DNA of 64,000 nucleotides, taken from positions 72,981,345 to 73,045,344 of the forward strand of contig NC_087065.1 in assembly GCF_963678635.1 (NCBI RefSeq), read 5' to 3'. The DNA is from Symsagittifera roscoffensis. Lineage: Eukaryota > Xenacoelomorpha > Acoela > Convolutidae. Within the stretch, counting starts at the first letter, position 1. Each line of letters begins with the position of its first letter. The position numbers and the translations under genes were made by a program. Of this stretch, positions 34,091-48,800 are shown one piece after another. The notes beneath the pieces were generated by a model. The model was not told the origin of the DNA and ran no database searches. It worked only from the letters and a program-made list of their open reading frames with translations.

Positions 34091-35529
34091 CAAAACCAAA
34101 GAACAAAAAAACGCCAAACTGGAAAAAAGTTTGGCGAAACAAAGACGTTAGAGCGATGAATAAACAGCCTCTAAAATGGCAAAACAAAAAAAAATAACGG
34201 AATGCGTCCAGAGCAGGCTGACAAAAAGCTAAGATCTTTGTTATACTTGTCCCTCGGAAAAAAAGGTAAGAGAAGTAAAGCCAAAAAATCACAAAGTTTA
34301 AGGTATTACTCATTTCGTTCAAAAAGTATTGGGAATTTCTAGTTCTAGCATTTGTAAGAAAAATCAACATAACTTTCGAGAGACAAAGATCAACATAAGC
34401 AGCAGACAAAAAGATAGAGAAACTTTAGAACAGTTTCGGCGAGCATTAGCAGAAATGGTGATACATTCAGCGTAAATCCACAAAATTCGATATATCCAGC
34501 GTAGAAGAAGAATGGATACGAGACTTCTCCATATACAATATGAAAAAAAAGTATTGAGCATAGCTCTTGTAGACGAGAAGGTAATAAACAATCAACTAAA
34601 ACTGACCCACAATTTCGCAACGCCATGTAAATAGTAACAACAAATTGAATTTGTTGTACATAGTAACAACAAAAGACAATTAGATGTCAAGAGGGAACTT
34701 ACTCTAGCGATTGAAGGAAGGAACTTATGAATAAAACGCGGTGGAAAATTCGCGAAAGGTCAGCTATCAGTGAGCCCAGCTAAAGATGCTACATGACAAA
34801 ACTGTAAATACAAAAGATATTTCTCAAAATATTATAAGCCGAAACACAAAAATGTGAACATTAAAATTAGCCAAATTAAAAATGGCGAAGATGAAGCAAA
34901 TCCGTCGTATCATTAGGGTGCAAATTAAGATCACGCTCAAATGGTAGGTTGTGGATTAAATTTTGCGTAGTCTTTGAGGAAGCAAAAGTGATAATGACGA
35001 TTTTTCTGTGGTTAATTTTACAACTAATTATTTTTGACGAACTAGCAACGGGCGACAAAAAACCAAATATCCGTGAACATTTAGTAATTAGTTTCCCTGA
35101 GTAGTTTCCGCGAGTCCTGTCAGGTTCATAAAGAAAAACGTCCTATAGGAAACAAAAATGAGAAACCCTTTTAGAAACATCCATTGGATCAAGCAACCAA
35201 GGATTTGTTTTGTGGACTCACGGACACGGCGATCAAAATTATTGGTATAATCACGAGTTCATTTTTTCCGGATGGTTCAACAAAGATTGTTCTTTCTCAT
35301 AGGCGACAAAAATCTACCAAGGAAAATTTTCCATATTACATCTCTACAAGACTCATTAAGTGAGTTATATCAATAAAGCCGTCCCCAGATGTCAGATGGA
35401 GAAATTTTTTAAGAAATTCAAAATTTTATTTCTTCAGATCGGAAAAATTAGGAAACAAGTGAAATTAACACACTTTCACAGCCACTAAAATCCATCTAAA
35501 ACCCATGCAACTAAAGGGTAGAAGAGTAC

Positions 35530-35994
35530 ATGTACAGACTTATTAGGCCCCGTGAAAGACGAAGTCCTCAGATTGAAATACGGGGAACACATAAAAAACT
35601 TCGGAATTGTGACAAAGATCGATTCATTAGTCCTACTTTCATAATTTGTAAGAAAGAAATGTCGATTAAACTAGCGTTAGATTCAAAACTCATTAAAAAC
35701 CAAATTCTCAAGATTCCCAACCTTCGCGAGCTTGTAGATAACATCGCACTAGAACTTTCCGAAAAATCTATTGGAGATCTTTGGTTTACAAATCGCGAGT
35801 TAGAGAACGCTTATAGCCAACTAGTCCTAGACGAAATCACAAGCAGGCAATTCATTTTTAATTTTTTGTGTGCTAATAAAACCGCCACCTATCAGTTTTT
35901 CACTAGTTTATACGGAATGGAACATATATCCAATGAATTTCTGAGAGCCATGGACTCAAAACTCAGAAGTATTGCTTACACAAATTGTTTTTAG
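35530..35994 (+). pseudogene. reverse transcriptase fragment (Ty3/gypsy)
   Basis: Contains KLALDSKLIKN, then IPNLRELVDNIA, then ENAYSQLVLD, then TATYQFFTSLYGM, the ordered conserved blocks of a Ty3/gypsy reverse transcriptase. The Asp that normally precedes the AYSQ block is lost. The frame ends at 35994 shortly before the place of the YxDD block; a shifted frame follows. Inactive. Confidence 0.8.
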
Positions 35995-36204
35995 ACGAAA
36001 TTTTAAATGCATCCAGTGGAGATTTTTCTGAACAAAAACAAACTGTAGAAATTTTTTATCGACACTAGATAATTATAAAGTCGGAAAGTCCGAATTATTA
36101 TAGGCGGAAAAAAAACAAGTATTTTGAAATAAAGAAACCTGGCTTGGTTTTAAAAATTTGACACTGGAATAATTGCACTAACAGACCAAACTTTCGCTAT
36201 CAAA

Positions 36205-36677
36205 AAAAAATCCCACTCCCCAAAATTTGAAAGAATTACGGTCATTTTTTGGCTCCACTAATCATTATATGAAATTCGTTCCCAACCTCGCAACACACAA
36301 TTTGATAGCATTACTTAACAAAAACCTAATTTTCCGCTGGAAAAAAAGTTTCACGATCACGTACAAATATCAAACCAGAGATCGTAAACATAACCAAAAA
36401 TACTCACTTGAATAAACAACTTCAAATTATAATGAAATCAGACGCCTCACACAACGGTCTTGAAATTTCATTAGAACAACCCAATGAAAACAATTTAAAA
36501 ACAGTAATGCTCGCGTGCAGGTATTTAAGCACCCATAAATCAAAGAACCACACTAACAAAATAGAATTACTAGGAGTAGTCGGGGCTGTTGAATATTATA
36601 AAAAGTGCCAACAGGTTCTCAGAATTCGAGGTTATTGCAGACCAAAAAGCTTTAATCTAAGCCCTTTACACACATAA
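36205..36677 (+). pseudogene. RT connection and RNase H fragment (Ty3/gypsy)
   Basis: LKELRSFFGSTNHYMKFVPN is the conserved connection after the RT thumb. A second frame from 36408 gives SDASHNGLEISLEQ and KIELLGVVGAVEYYKKC, the first two RNase H blocks with Asp and Glu in place. The third block (TDHQ) is lost after a frameshift. Inactive. Confidence 0.8.
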
Positions 36678-37829
36678 TCTAATAAAACATACCACAGTAG
36701 ACTTAAATGTTGAATAGATTGACTTTTACCGTTTTTTTTTCTCAGTTAAACAAATAGCTTTAAATCAGTCGGACAGTAAAAATATCGCTGTAACCTAGTT
36801 GCCTGTAACTTGGAAAATTCCAAACTTGGGAATAACGTATTTAGGTATTGCCTCAATGATAAATTTGACAATCTATCAGATTTATGCTCTTCATAATGTA
36901 TTCATTTGGATTTTTTAACAGCAATTCCTCAAAAATTGTGTTTTCTAGATCAAATTTTTTTCTTTTTTGTATGTAAAATCAAATCTTTACCCCTGACGTT
37001 CATTTTACCCCGGACCTTAATTGTATAATTTCTGTAGATATGTCCAGAAGCAAAAATGTAATTAATTTCTCTAAATCCGGCATTAATGTTTCCCTTAAAA
37101 TGACGAATTGGACCAAACATATCAGCTTAGGCTAAACAAAACCGTGAATCCCTTAAGATGCTTATCAGACCAGTCTATCTTGATCGACCAACCCACCGAT
37201 ACATCCGCCTCTTTTGAGGATAACACAAAATACCAGCAGCGCCGTTTTAACCCAATTTACGAATATCTTTTTGCCAACCAAAAATCCGTAAACAACTACA
37301 ATTCCAACGGATACAAATTACATTCCTGATTCAGAAAACGTTACCGAACTATCGGAAACTGAACCTTTAAACATCGATATGGCTTCTAATATTTCTACCA
37401 CATTTTCTTTGAGAGAAGAGTTTGCTGGTTTCGATTATACTCCACTCCATCACCGTCGGCTAGCCAAATCCTTTCAGAAAGGAACAGATTTCTTTCGGGA
37501 ATTTAAACCTCTCAAAACTCATTTTTTCAGTTCACTATCCACATTCATGTTACCGGCGCACATTTGGATTTTAAAAAATGGCGTAAGCTACAATAATAAA
37601 TTTTATTCTCAGATTCAAAGTTAAATCGCTAAAATAAAATCGCTAAAATAAAATTCTTCTTAGCATAATCACACTTCATTGGAGTTTCCATTTACTAATA
37701 CCGTATCATTATCAATCGAGTTTGATTTACTTAAAATAGTTAGTTACTCTGACTTTATAACCCATACAAAGATATTTTTCTCAGTTCCCATAGGAAAAGA
37801 TATAATAGTTATTTCGTAACCATAATTTA

Positions 37830-38053
37830 ACTTTTAAAAATTTTCCCCAGTACGGGAATATGATCCGATTTTACATTTTTCACTTTTAATTAATTTAATG
37901 ATACGTCGCAGCTTAACCTTCACCCTTGCCGACTCCATCAGAGTTATTTAGCTCACATCTTATCTAATGTTCTAATGAATTATTCAATTTTTTAAAGATT
38001 CTTTTTATTATTTTAGTTTAGATTTAGATTTAGATATAGCATTAGATCATTTC
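37830..38053 (+). repeat. 3' LTR of decayed Ty3/gypsy element
   Basis: Shares the landmark series TTAATTAATTTAATGA, CTCCATCAGAGT (left: CTCCGTCGGAGT), TCTTATTATTTTAG-like CT tract and AGATATAGCATTAGATCATTT with the left LTR. Substantial divergence indicates an old insertion. Confidence 0.65.
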
Positions 38054-41000
38054 ATCGGGATTTTATATATCTAATTTACGGTATCCATTTGGTTTAATTA
38101 GTGCTTCTGCGCCAATATCTTCTAAAGTTGAGACGATAATGAACAAAAATTCACAAAAAAATCATCGTAACCCGCTTTTTGGCAAAAAAAAAATCAAAAA
38201 TTTGTTTTCGCTGATATGTTTCAATTCAATTTTTGAAAACTTTTGAAATTGCCGAAAAAGATAAACCGTTAAACTGTATCTGTCCTATTAAACTGTATCC
38301 GTCCAAAAGCTCCCCATGCATAATTCTCATTGATTTTTCCTGCCATACGTGTCATACGTAGGTCAAAAACACTTTTGCTATTTCAGTTTGCTGCGAAAAG
38401 TTTGCCGCCATGGGCAATCTAATTAACGGAAACGCATCCAATTAAATCAGCAACTTGCACTTCCGAGATCATATGAGAGTGATAAAATTTGAACAGTATT
38501 TAAACCGTTAATCACCTGTCCAGAGAGTTCAAAAAAGTACAACATTCTCGCTCTAAAAATTTGTGAATTGTAAAAAACTATGCGCTGGTTAAAAAATTCA
38601 ACGCCATAAAACCAAAGTAAAACAATTCGATCAAAATTTACAAACTCAGGTTAAATCCTACAGCAATAGTGATAGGCTCTTTTTTAAGGTGATGCACAAA
38701 TCATATGAAGTTTCAAGTTTTTTTTCAGATTTGTTTTTCTCCCCTTTTTTTTTCAAATAATATATAAAATTTGAACTTTTCTTAGCTTTTGTGAGAACTT
38801 ACGATATTTTGAAGCTTCTCCAAGTCGTTAACAACCAATTATTTTAACTCCTTTATGATGGGACGCTAAAATAGACTAAAGGTTCTGGTGGAACTTTAAG
38901 AATTTAGTCACCCGCACTGAAGTTTCATGGGAATTAATCGATTGTAATGGATTATATCGGCAAAAACCGTAACCCATATATTCGATTTTTATGGCCCATC
39001 TAAACATTAAAATTGATTCTTAGGGGACTATACTCGAATGTTTTCGATATTTTAAAATCCTTTATTATTCCTTTATAAATCCCATAATTTCGACAATATA
39101 TAAGATTTTTTTAGGCCCCAAAATTCCTGAAAATCAATTTTTTTTCTGCAAAAATTGTTTATAGCTAATTAAGCTTTTGAAGCGTTTGGATGAGAATTTT
39201 GTGAAAAATCTGCAGGGCGCCAAAATGTTATAAAATGCAAATTTAGAACCCAAACAAACATGATCGCCCCAGTTTTTTTTACCCCCACCCTCAACGTTTG
39301 ACATCCACCCCTACTTTCACACCCTTCTATTACACTCAAAAACGTTTAACCCCCCACCCCACTCCCAGTTACGACCCTACCACCTAAATAATCCATCCCC
39401 ATTTTACCATCACCAACTCCCCTACCGACACCACTATCTCACCTACCAACCCCCCTCCCCTGACACACTCACACACACCCTCCCCCAGTTCTGACCCCTA
39501 CTTTGAGGCAAGTACAGTTACTGGCAACCACCCCCACCTTAAATGTTGGAGGCGGTGGTCTAAACAGCGGGTGGGGGTGGGGGATGTTGAAAGTGATGAT
39601 GGAGTTTACATTGGCTCAACCCCCCCCCCCCCCCCGTAGTGGGCGGGGGAAGGATAGTGGACGAATGGCAATTTTTTACTATGGCGATGGTAAAAAAAAC
39701 AGTTAAATAAAATGTTGAATTGCGATATTGAAAAAATAGAGAAACTTAAATAAACAAAATCAGATTTCAAATAAAAAGTTAATGAAACGTAATCCGTAGC
39801 AACAGATAAAAAAAAAGCGCGATATTTGCAAAATTCATCAATAACCTCTCCAAAAATCCATTATATCGATATATAAAATCGATTGTTATTGATAAAAATC
39901 CAGTACAGGCAGGCAAACGGTCACGAAAAAAATTGGCAAGGCGGTCCAATTTTGATCATTTTGATGAAAATCACAGGCCCCGCAATACATTTGCTGCAGT
40001 AGCAAACAATTATTCGGCTCAGCAATAATTGAATCTCGGTATAATATTCAAACTCCTTATTATCATATGCCAATTTATTTTAAAAGTTTTAATTTAGGGA
40101 TACGCGCATTTTTATCTATGAAGCCTTTGCATCTGCATTCAAACATTTACTTTAACTATAATTTTAAGATGTATGCTGAAAAAATTTGTCAGTTTCGAAA
40201 AAAAAACATTTGTAAACAAAACTCAAAACTTTGATACTTTACCAATTGAACTTTTTAATTCTTCGAGCAAACAAAAATTCGAATGACATTTTTTGATTTA
40301 TTTTGAACTGTTTCAATAGATTATGACTGGGTTTTTATTTTTCTGGGATCAATTCTCGATTTTGGATATGATTTTTTTTTGAGTTTTTGTCTAGGATGGT
40401 TTTGAATTTCTACAATCAGAACTGATAGGACCATAACTTGTCTATGATATTTGGAATTAAAATAGAAGGAAACAGCGGCGTCCTAAATTGACTAACTTCA
40501 AAATCATAATTGCAGATGACATATTTTTCTAAACTTTATATCTTTTATTTTGCATAGATTATCGTCAAAAGCTGTTAATTAAAATTGGAAAATGGAATGG
40601 AGAAAAAAAAGAACAAATTTTTCTTCACTTTATTCAAAAGTAAGAAATCATCTGAAAAAAATCTATTTTCTCTTGGGATCAATTTTAAACCTGAAAACTG
40701 AAAAGTTTTATGAAACGTATTTGAAGGTTCAAACGCTGCATGCTTCAAACGTTATTGCGGCCTTCGCTTTTTATCAGAGGTTGTTCGTCTAAAGAAGAGG
40801 GTCATTTTTGGAACATTTAAAATTTTGCGCAACAATTTCATTCGAAAAATTTGGTAGATTTATCTTTTATCCAAGCCTGCATTTGCTCATTATTTTTTCA
40901 CTTGTTCATTTCAACCGGATAGTTTGAATTATCTCGCAACTTCAAATAAATCATAGAAATTCTTCTTTCTGTTAAAATTTTTTTTAGCTCATATACCCTA

Positions 41001-41145
41001 AGTCATCAAAAAAACCGATGTTATTCGGGTGAAATTCCATGTTTTCTGACTGCTTTTATAGGTAGATTGAGCTGAGTTTTTAGATGTCTTCCATATTCAT
41101 TTTTTCGGCGTTCCAATGAGTTATATTATTGCATAAGGCATCAAT
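38054..41145. other. gene-free interval with C-rich low-complexity tract
   Basis: No exon recognised. 39262-39520 is a C-rich, G-poor tract. 39530-39660 changes to a G-rich segment and includes a run of about 18 C at 39620. The rest is AT-rich. Confidence 0.5.
39262..39660. repeat. C-rich low-complexity tract
   Basis: The plus strand is almost free of G from 39262 to 39480 with many ACCCCCACC words, then contains GGTGGGGGTGGGGGATG and a long poly-C run. It resembles in composition the tracts at 42.7-43.2 and 52.3-56.5 kb, but not in unit sequence. Confidence 0.8.
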
Positions 41146-41149
41146 TCGT

Positions 41150-41250
41150 GACAGTTGACATTTCGTAGCAGGCGAAGTTTTGTAACGAGCGACATTTTGT
41201 TAAAAGCGACATTCGTAATAATCGACATTTGGTAACCGGCGAAAATTTTT
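41150..41250. repeat. degenerate tandem array of GCGACATTTxGTAA words
   Basis: Five or six units of about 17-20 bp such as TGACATTTCGTAGCAGGC, GAAGTTTTGTAACGAGC, GACATTTTGTTAAAAGC, GACATTCGTAATAATC and GACATTTGGTAACCGGC. It lies immediately upstream of the mini-Polinton insertion site. Confidence 0.7.
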
Positions 41251-41273
41251 TTCAGAGGAGGTTCCTCGCAAGT

Positions 41274-41279
41274 GACAAC
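41274..41279. repeat. 6-bp target site duplication, left (GACAAC)
   Basis: Identical to 42360-42365 on the other side of the element and directly abuts the AG terminus. Confidence 0.9.
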
Positions 41280-41445
41280 AGTAGTAGATGTTGAGGCTGA
41301 TCAGGGGGGGGGGGGGGGTGCATGGTAGACCCCATGTATTAAGATACGTTATAGATTTCCGGTCTGCCATGCTATGTATTAAGATTGGGTATAGAGTCTA
41401 CAATGTATTAAGATAGGGAATACCGATGGTAAGGTTTCAGTGTGA
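41280..41445 (+). repeat. left terminal inverted repeat of mini-Polinton
   Basis: Starts AGTAGTAGATGTTGAGGCTG, contains a run of 15 G, and ends GGTTTCAGTGTGA. It has three internal copies of ATGTATTAAGAT. Pairs with 42197-42359. Confidence 0.95.
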
Positions 41446-41701
41446 CAACAAGTCCGATAAGTTCAAATTTAGCAGTAAAGGATTAAATAAACGGGTTCTA
41501 GAAGATTCTGGAGACGGTCCTATGTCTAAATACAGGAGAGTGCTTGATGAAGCAATTGATCTTACATCTACTAACAGAGGATTCAGAACTATAAATCATA
41601 TGGTGGCCACATATGAACAGACAAAGAAAGGACTAAGCGATTTTTATCCAAAAAGACAAGTACAAGATGATGGAATTCATACAAAACCATTGAACTTATA
41701 A
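41426..41701 (+). CDS. ORF resembling the C-terminus of a Polinton protein-primed DNA polymerase B (91 aa, truncated)
   Basis: The first ATG lies inside the left TIR and the frame stays open to TAA at 41699-41701. The second half reads GFRTINHMVATYEQTKKGLS, then DFYPKRQVQDDGIHTKPLNL. A tail of the form NH-x-VxTYxxxKxxLSxxYxKRxxxDDGIxT is what I recall at the end of the family-B polymerases of Polintons, after the catalytic palm, so no catalytic residues are expected here. In full Polintons the polymerase gene lies at one end of the element; here everything between the opposite TIR and this tail would have been deleted. The absence of stops may mean the insertion is recent or the peptide is still made. 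Identification needs an alignment; a phage-like or host-derived ORF is the alternative. Confidence 0.5.
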   Translation: MVRFQCDNKSDKFKFSSKGLNKRVLEDSGDGPMSKYRRVLDEAIDLTSTNRGFRTINHMVATYEQTKKGLSDFYPKRQVQDDGIHTKPLNL

Positions 41702-42196
41702 GAACTGATCTGGTGTAGTAAAAATATTCAAGTTGTCGTGTTATATTGGTTTTATGATATTAGAATGTAAAATGTTGCGGTAAACTTGTTATACAATGCA
41801 GTGATTTATATACTTTTTGTAATTTAATTTTTTTTTCTCAAAAAATTTGACTTTTTTCGAAGTCTCTGTAGGTTTCAGCATTGTTTCAATTAGATAGAAA
41901 GTAAGATTATTGTTTCATTTAGATAGAAAGTAGGATTATCTAATAAATTTGGTCAAATAATAGCTAACCTTATCATTTTTGAAGTTTTTTTTAAAAAAGT
42001 TTTCATAAAAATTCCAAGTTTTTACCCAAAAAACTCTTACCATCGACTTACCATGCACCAAAAAAACTAAATACATAATCTTAATTCTACACATAATTAA
42101 CAATTAATTGTTCCCAATTAGGTAACGCGCGCCGAGATTTTTGCGAAAAAATTAGACATTTTCGTACAAAAATTTTCGTTTTTCTTTCTCTTACCA

Positions 42197-42359
42197 TCAC
42201 ACTGAAACCTTACCATCGGTATTCCCTATCTTAATACATTGTAGACTCTATACCCAATCTTAATACATAGCATGGCAGACCGGAAATCTATAACGTATCT
42301 TAATACATGGGGTCTGCCATGCACCCCCCCCACCCTGATCAGCCTCAACATCTACTACT
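42197..42359 (-). repeat. right terminal inverted repeat of mini-Polinton
   Basis: Reverse complement of 41280-41445 apart from the G/C-run length, one GGT insertion in that run and single substitutions. Confidence 0.95.
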
Positions 42360-42365
42360 GACAAC
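42360..42365. repeat. 6-bp target site duplication, right (GACAAC)
   Basis: Matches the left copy at 41274-41279. Confidence 0.9.
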
Positions 42366-42734
42366 TTTTAACAAAACGATTTTCCAAAATTTATCAAGGT
42401 TTTTGATTATCACCCGCACCGAGGTTTTATGGACAAAGTTTGATTATAATGGTCCTTTGTTGACTGAAGTGTTGTCTATGTAATCGATTATCATGGCAAT
42501 CTTAACAACTTTTTAACCCATCTTATTCAAGATTTTTAACCCATCTTATTCCATTATTTTCAAAAAACCATAACCCATTTTGAAATCTATTTTTCTTTTC
42601 AATATAATCGATTTTTCTAATGTATATTTTTATTGTATTTTTTTCCAGCTTTCAGCAAAACTCGAGGAGCGCGAACGAACACCTTCATCTTCATAATCAC
42701 TGTTCACTAACTCGCATGTCTCCCGCAACGTTCC

Positions 42735-43170
42735 CACTTGTACCCCCACCCCTGTTTTGCCAATCCCCCACCCCCGATACCCGCGCTACGCCCCCCCCCC
42801 CGTTATGTCCCCCACGCTACACCCCCTTGCTTCACCCCCCGGCTACAATTTCCACGCTTCGCCCTACACCCACGCCTCAATCAAAGTATGCCCCCACTTC
42901 CCAGGCTATGCCCCCGCTAGCCCCTTCCCCACCCCACGTCCCCCACATTGCCCCCTACTCCACGTCCACGCGATGGCCCCACTACGACCCCCCCTACCCG
43001 ACGTCCCTCCTACACCCCCCCCCCCTACCTCATGTCCCTCCTACACCCCCCCCCCCCCCCCACCCCACGTCCCTCACTATGCAAACCCCCCACCCCACCC
43101 CACGTCCCCCGCAATGTCCTCATGTCCCCCGCCATGCCCCGTCCCCTTTTTTACGACTCCCCCACCCGCC
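42735..43170. repeat. C-rich, G-poor low-complexity tract
   Basis: Irregular repetition of CCCCCACCCC, CCACGTCCC and TACACCCCC words. It yields Pro/His/Thr-rich frames in all three plus-strand phases, which is a sign of low complexity and not of a gene. Confidence 0.85.
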
Positions 43171-45862
<2,692 letters not shown>

Positions 45863-48800
45863 CATCATCATCAACATCTCTTTTAAAAGAGCTTCATTGG
45901 TACAAACTCAAAAATTTATTATATAAAGTTATTGGCGGATTATCAAGGTTAGATAATCACCTTGAACGAGCTCACATTAACCAATAATCAAACAAGAGCA
46001 CAAAAGTAAAGGATGTCCTTCAAAAATCATATATTTTTTTAATTGTTACTAAACAAAAAATGCTTCAACTGCTTTCAAAAATTTTTTCCTCAACTGTTAA
46101 AACTTTTTTGCAACTTGTTTGCAAAATGACTTGAAAAGAAATTAACAGTTTCGTTCATATTTTTCTGGAGACTTTTTGTCAGAAAAAAATGAGCTAATGA
46201 CGTAATGCGCTGTTCTAGCGTTTTCGCATAGTACGGTTTCCTACTATATTTACAATCAAATTATATTTGTGATTTTTCACAAAAATATTTTTCATCTCAA
46301 AAACATTGAACAGTGGGTATCTTAGAAAAAAGTATAAAGGTGTTACTACACCACTGTTTGTTTTAAGACCTAGTTTCTTGCACTCAGAGACGTCTGAAAA
46401 TATTTGCTTCTTTGTCTATCGGCGATTTCCTATACTGGCTTTTTTAAACATGTTAGTTTATAGAAGTTTATTGACTTACTCGAACCTTAATTGGGAACAA
46501 GTGATTTTTATTATAACTGCATTGCAAGAAACCAGCATTCACGAAAACAATTTTTAACAAAGTTTTCGTACACTTCAAAATTTGAGACAAACTATCACTA
46601 AATTTGAGGGAAGAAATTAAAACGCTTCAAAGAAAACTTCAAACTTCGATCGTCAAAAAAGTTATCCAAACCAACCAATTATAAAACTGATCAAAGCAAA
46701 ACAAATTGAAAAAGATCATATAACATACAAAAAATTCGAAGCTGAATAATATCTTCATTGAAAAATATTATTTAAGCCATCCTATATTACATTTTAACAA
46801 CTAATTAAATGAAATTAGGAGCAATTTTGGGAAAAAAATTTATATTAAAGTTGGACTTTAAGTTAAGAAATTTTCTACAAAAACCACAAATTATACGTAG
46901 AACCTGAAGGTTTTACACCTGTAAATCAAAAAAAAATTGCAGGAACATGATAACGCAAGATATTACAAAATTCTTGAAATGTCATATGATAAATTTCATA
47001 GTATCACGAATATTCATACATTTTTTCCAAAACAATCCCATTTCAAGAATCTTGTAAGATCTTGCATGATCGAGATCTTTAGAAAATTTGATCATTTGTT
47101 CGCGTGTGTGTGTAGAAAAAATAACTCTCCCGGCAAAAAACTTCAAACATCTCCCCGGTATAAAACTTCAACTGCCTCACACACTAGTGCCAAAATAAAC
47201 TTCAATTTCAATTTTGTCTCATTCTAATTCTGAAGGAACGAAAAAAAGCAAATTAAATTTTCCTTTATGGTTGGTACGCATATGCCATCATACTAGAAAC
47301 AAGACGGCTAATTTATCAGAATAGGCTTGAATGTTCCGATTGGATCTTTAATCATTAACGAAAAAGTATCGTTGGCATAGAACTTTTTGAATAATCAAGT
47401 CAAACAAGATTGCTCGTATCAAGGTGAAGCAGTTTTTGCTATGGAGCAAAAAAAAAACTGAAAAAAATCAAAGAATTTTCAGGTTTTTTTTCGAAAATCA
47501 TCCTCCTACACGCAATATATGGTAAAAAGTGATAGATTTCGATCCTAGTACTAAAGCAAATACGGCAAAAAGTCTGCTTCAACCAATTTGGAACAGTTTC
47601 TGAGACGGATTAAAATTGAGCTCTTCACAGCGCGCATAAGATAGCCCAATGCATTGCCAAGTTGGCTTTTTTCAAACCCTCAGAAATTTAGATACAGACT
47701 TTATTTTTGATATAGACTATTATTTGGTTGCCCAAATTTGTTTGAATAAAAATCCTTTTATAACATGTTTGGCCAAATAAAACAAAATATGACTATTTAA
47801 AAAAGGTTTGATTGAAAAGAGATGGTAAGGAAAGACTATAGTTCAAAGGGGTTCATTTAGCGTCTCGTATCCTCAAAATGTGAACAATTGATCTGCCTTG
47901 TTTCAATTTGGCCATACTGGCCAAACTAACAATTTCAAACAGCCGACCTAATTTTACGATAAAAGATCACAGTTGTAAGTTTTTTAAACATTTGAGTTTA
48001 AGAAAATACTGTTTTTCAGATGGTATGAAATATTTCCGTCAAAAACGCCCAGTTATCAAATCGAAACATAACTGAATTAAAAAACCATCTCAAGCAAAAG
48101 ACATTCCGTACTCTCTTTGAAAGTTGGAACAATAAAGCATGTTTTAAACTAAAATTGGTTGAAATAATGGCGATAAAATTTTTAAAAATGAACTAACATT
48201 GTAGTTAGTTAAGTCGACATTTAAGTCGACATTTTTTTGAAATTTGCTCAAAAACAAATTATTTCCTTCATAGAAATTTATCGGAAAAAAAGCGGAAAAA
48301 AATCGTTTCTTCTATCAAAAACCGAGAAAAAAATTGCAAATTTGATTAAAAACTGTGACTTCTTATTAGCATATTTCTTTTTTACTCGAGATGATGTTAA
48401 ATTTTATAAACTTGCTGTGAGAGCGTCATTAACAATATCTTCATGCAATTAGTTTAATTTTGGGGTTCAAAATCTGCATCTAAGTTGTCAGTTTGTTATT
48501 TTGTATTTCAATCCCAAGATAGACAACTTTGTCAGTTCACAAATTGACACCTTAAATTTTTAGGAACCAAGTGAAGGAAGAGCAATTAATTAGCCCGTGA
48601 AAAAATTGCTGAGCAGTAGACAAAAAACCAAGTTTTTTCTAATAATTGTTTAACATTAAGGTAAGTAGATTTGTTTATTTTGATAGTTTTTGCCCTTCTC
48701 TTTTTTTCGTAATACTAAGTATGTAATCAGGCGTGCAGTGCGTAATTTCTGGGCACTTTTGGAAACTAATTTCTGGGCACAAATTTGACTTAATTTGCTT

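Larger units (their letters stand above)
33640..38053 (+). mobile_element. decayed Ty3/gypsy LTR retrotransposon with both LTRs
   Basis: Diverged direct repeats bound the element: left LTR ending at about 33872 and right LTR ending at about 38053. Both contain TTAATTAATTTAATGA, a CT-rich segment, and the shared end AGATATAGCATTAGATCATTT. Directly after the left LTR lies ATGATGGCGCAGTC, which can serve as primer-binding site and gag start. Inside are remains of gag, reverse transcriptase and RNase H, in the right order and all on the plus strand. No integrase was recognised between 36.7 and 37.8 kb, so the element is also internally deleted or too decayed. Confidence 0.8.
41280..42359. mobile_element. 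mini-Polinton (non-autonomous Polinton/Maverick), complete with TIRs and 6-bp TSD
   Basis: Inverted repeats at 41280-41445 and 42197-42359 match over about 165 bp with only a few differences, mostly in a G-run. The termini are AG at the left and CT at the right, and the host hexamer GACAAC is present directly outside both ends (41274-41279 and 42360-42365). AG…CT ends, long TIRs and a 6-bp target duplication are the established hallmarks of Polintons. At 1080 bp it is far below the 15-20 kb of a full element. The only coding remnant is a DNA-polymerase-like C-terminus next to the left TIR. It looks like an internal-deletion derivative mobilised by an autonomous Polinton. Confidence 0.88.
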
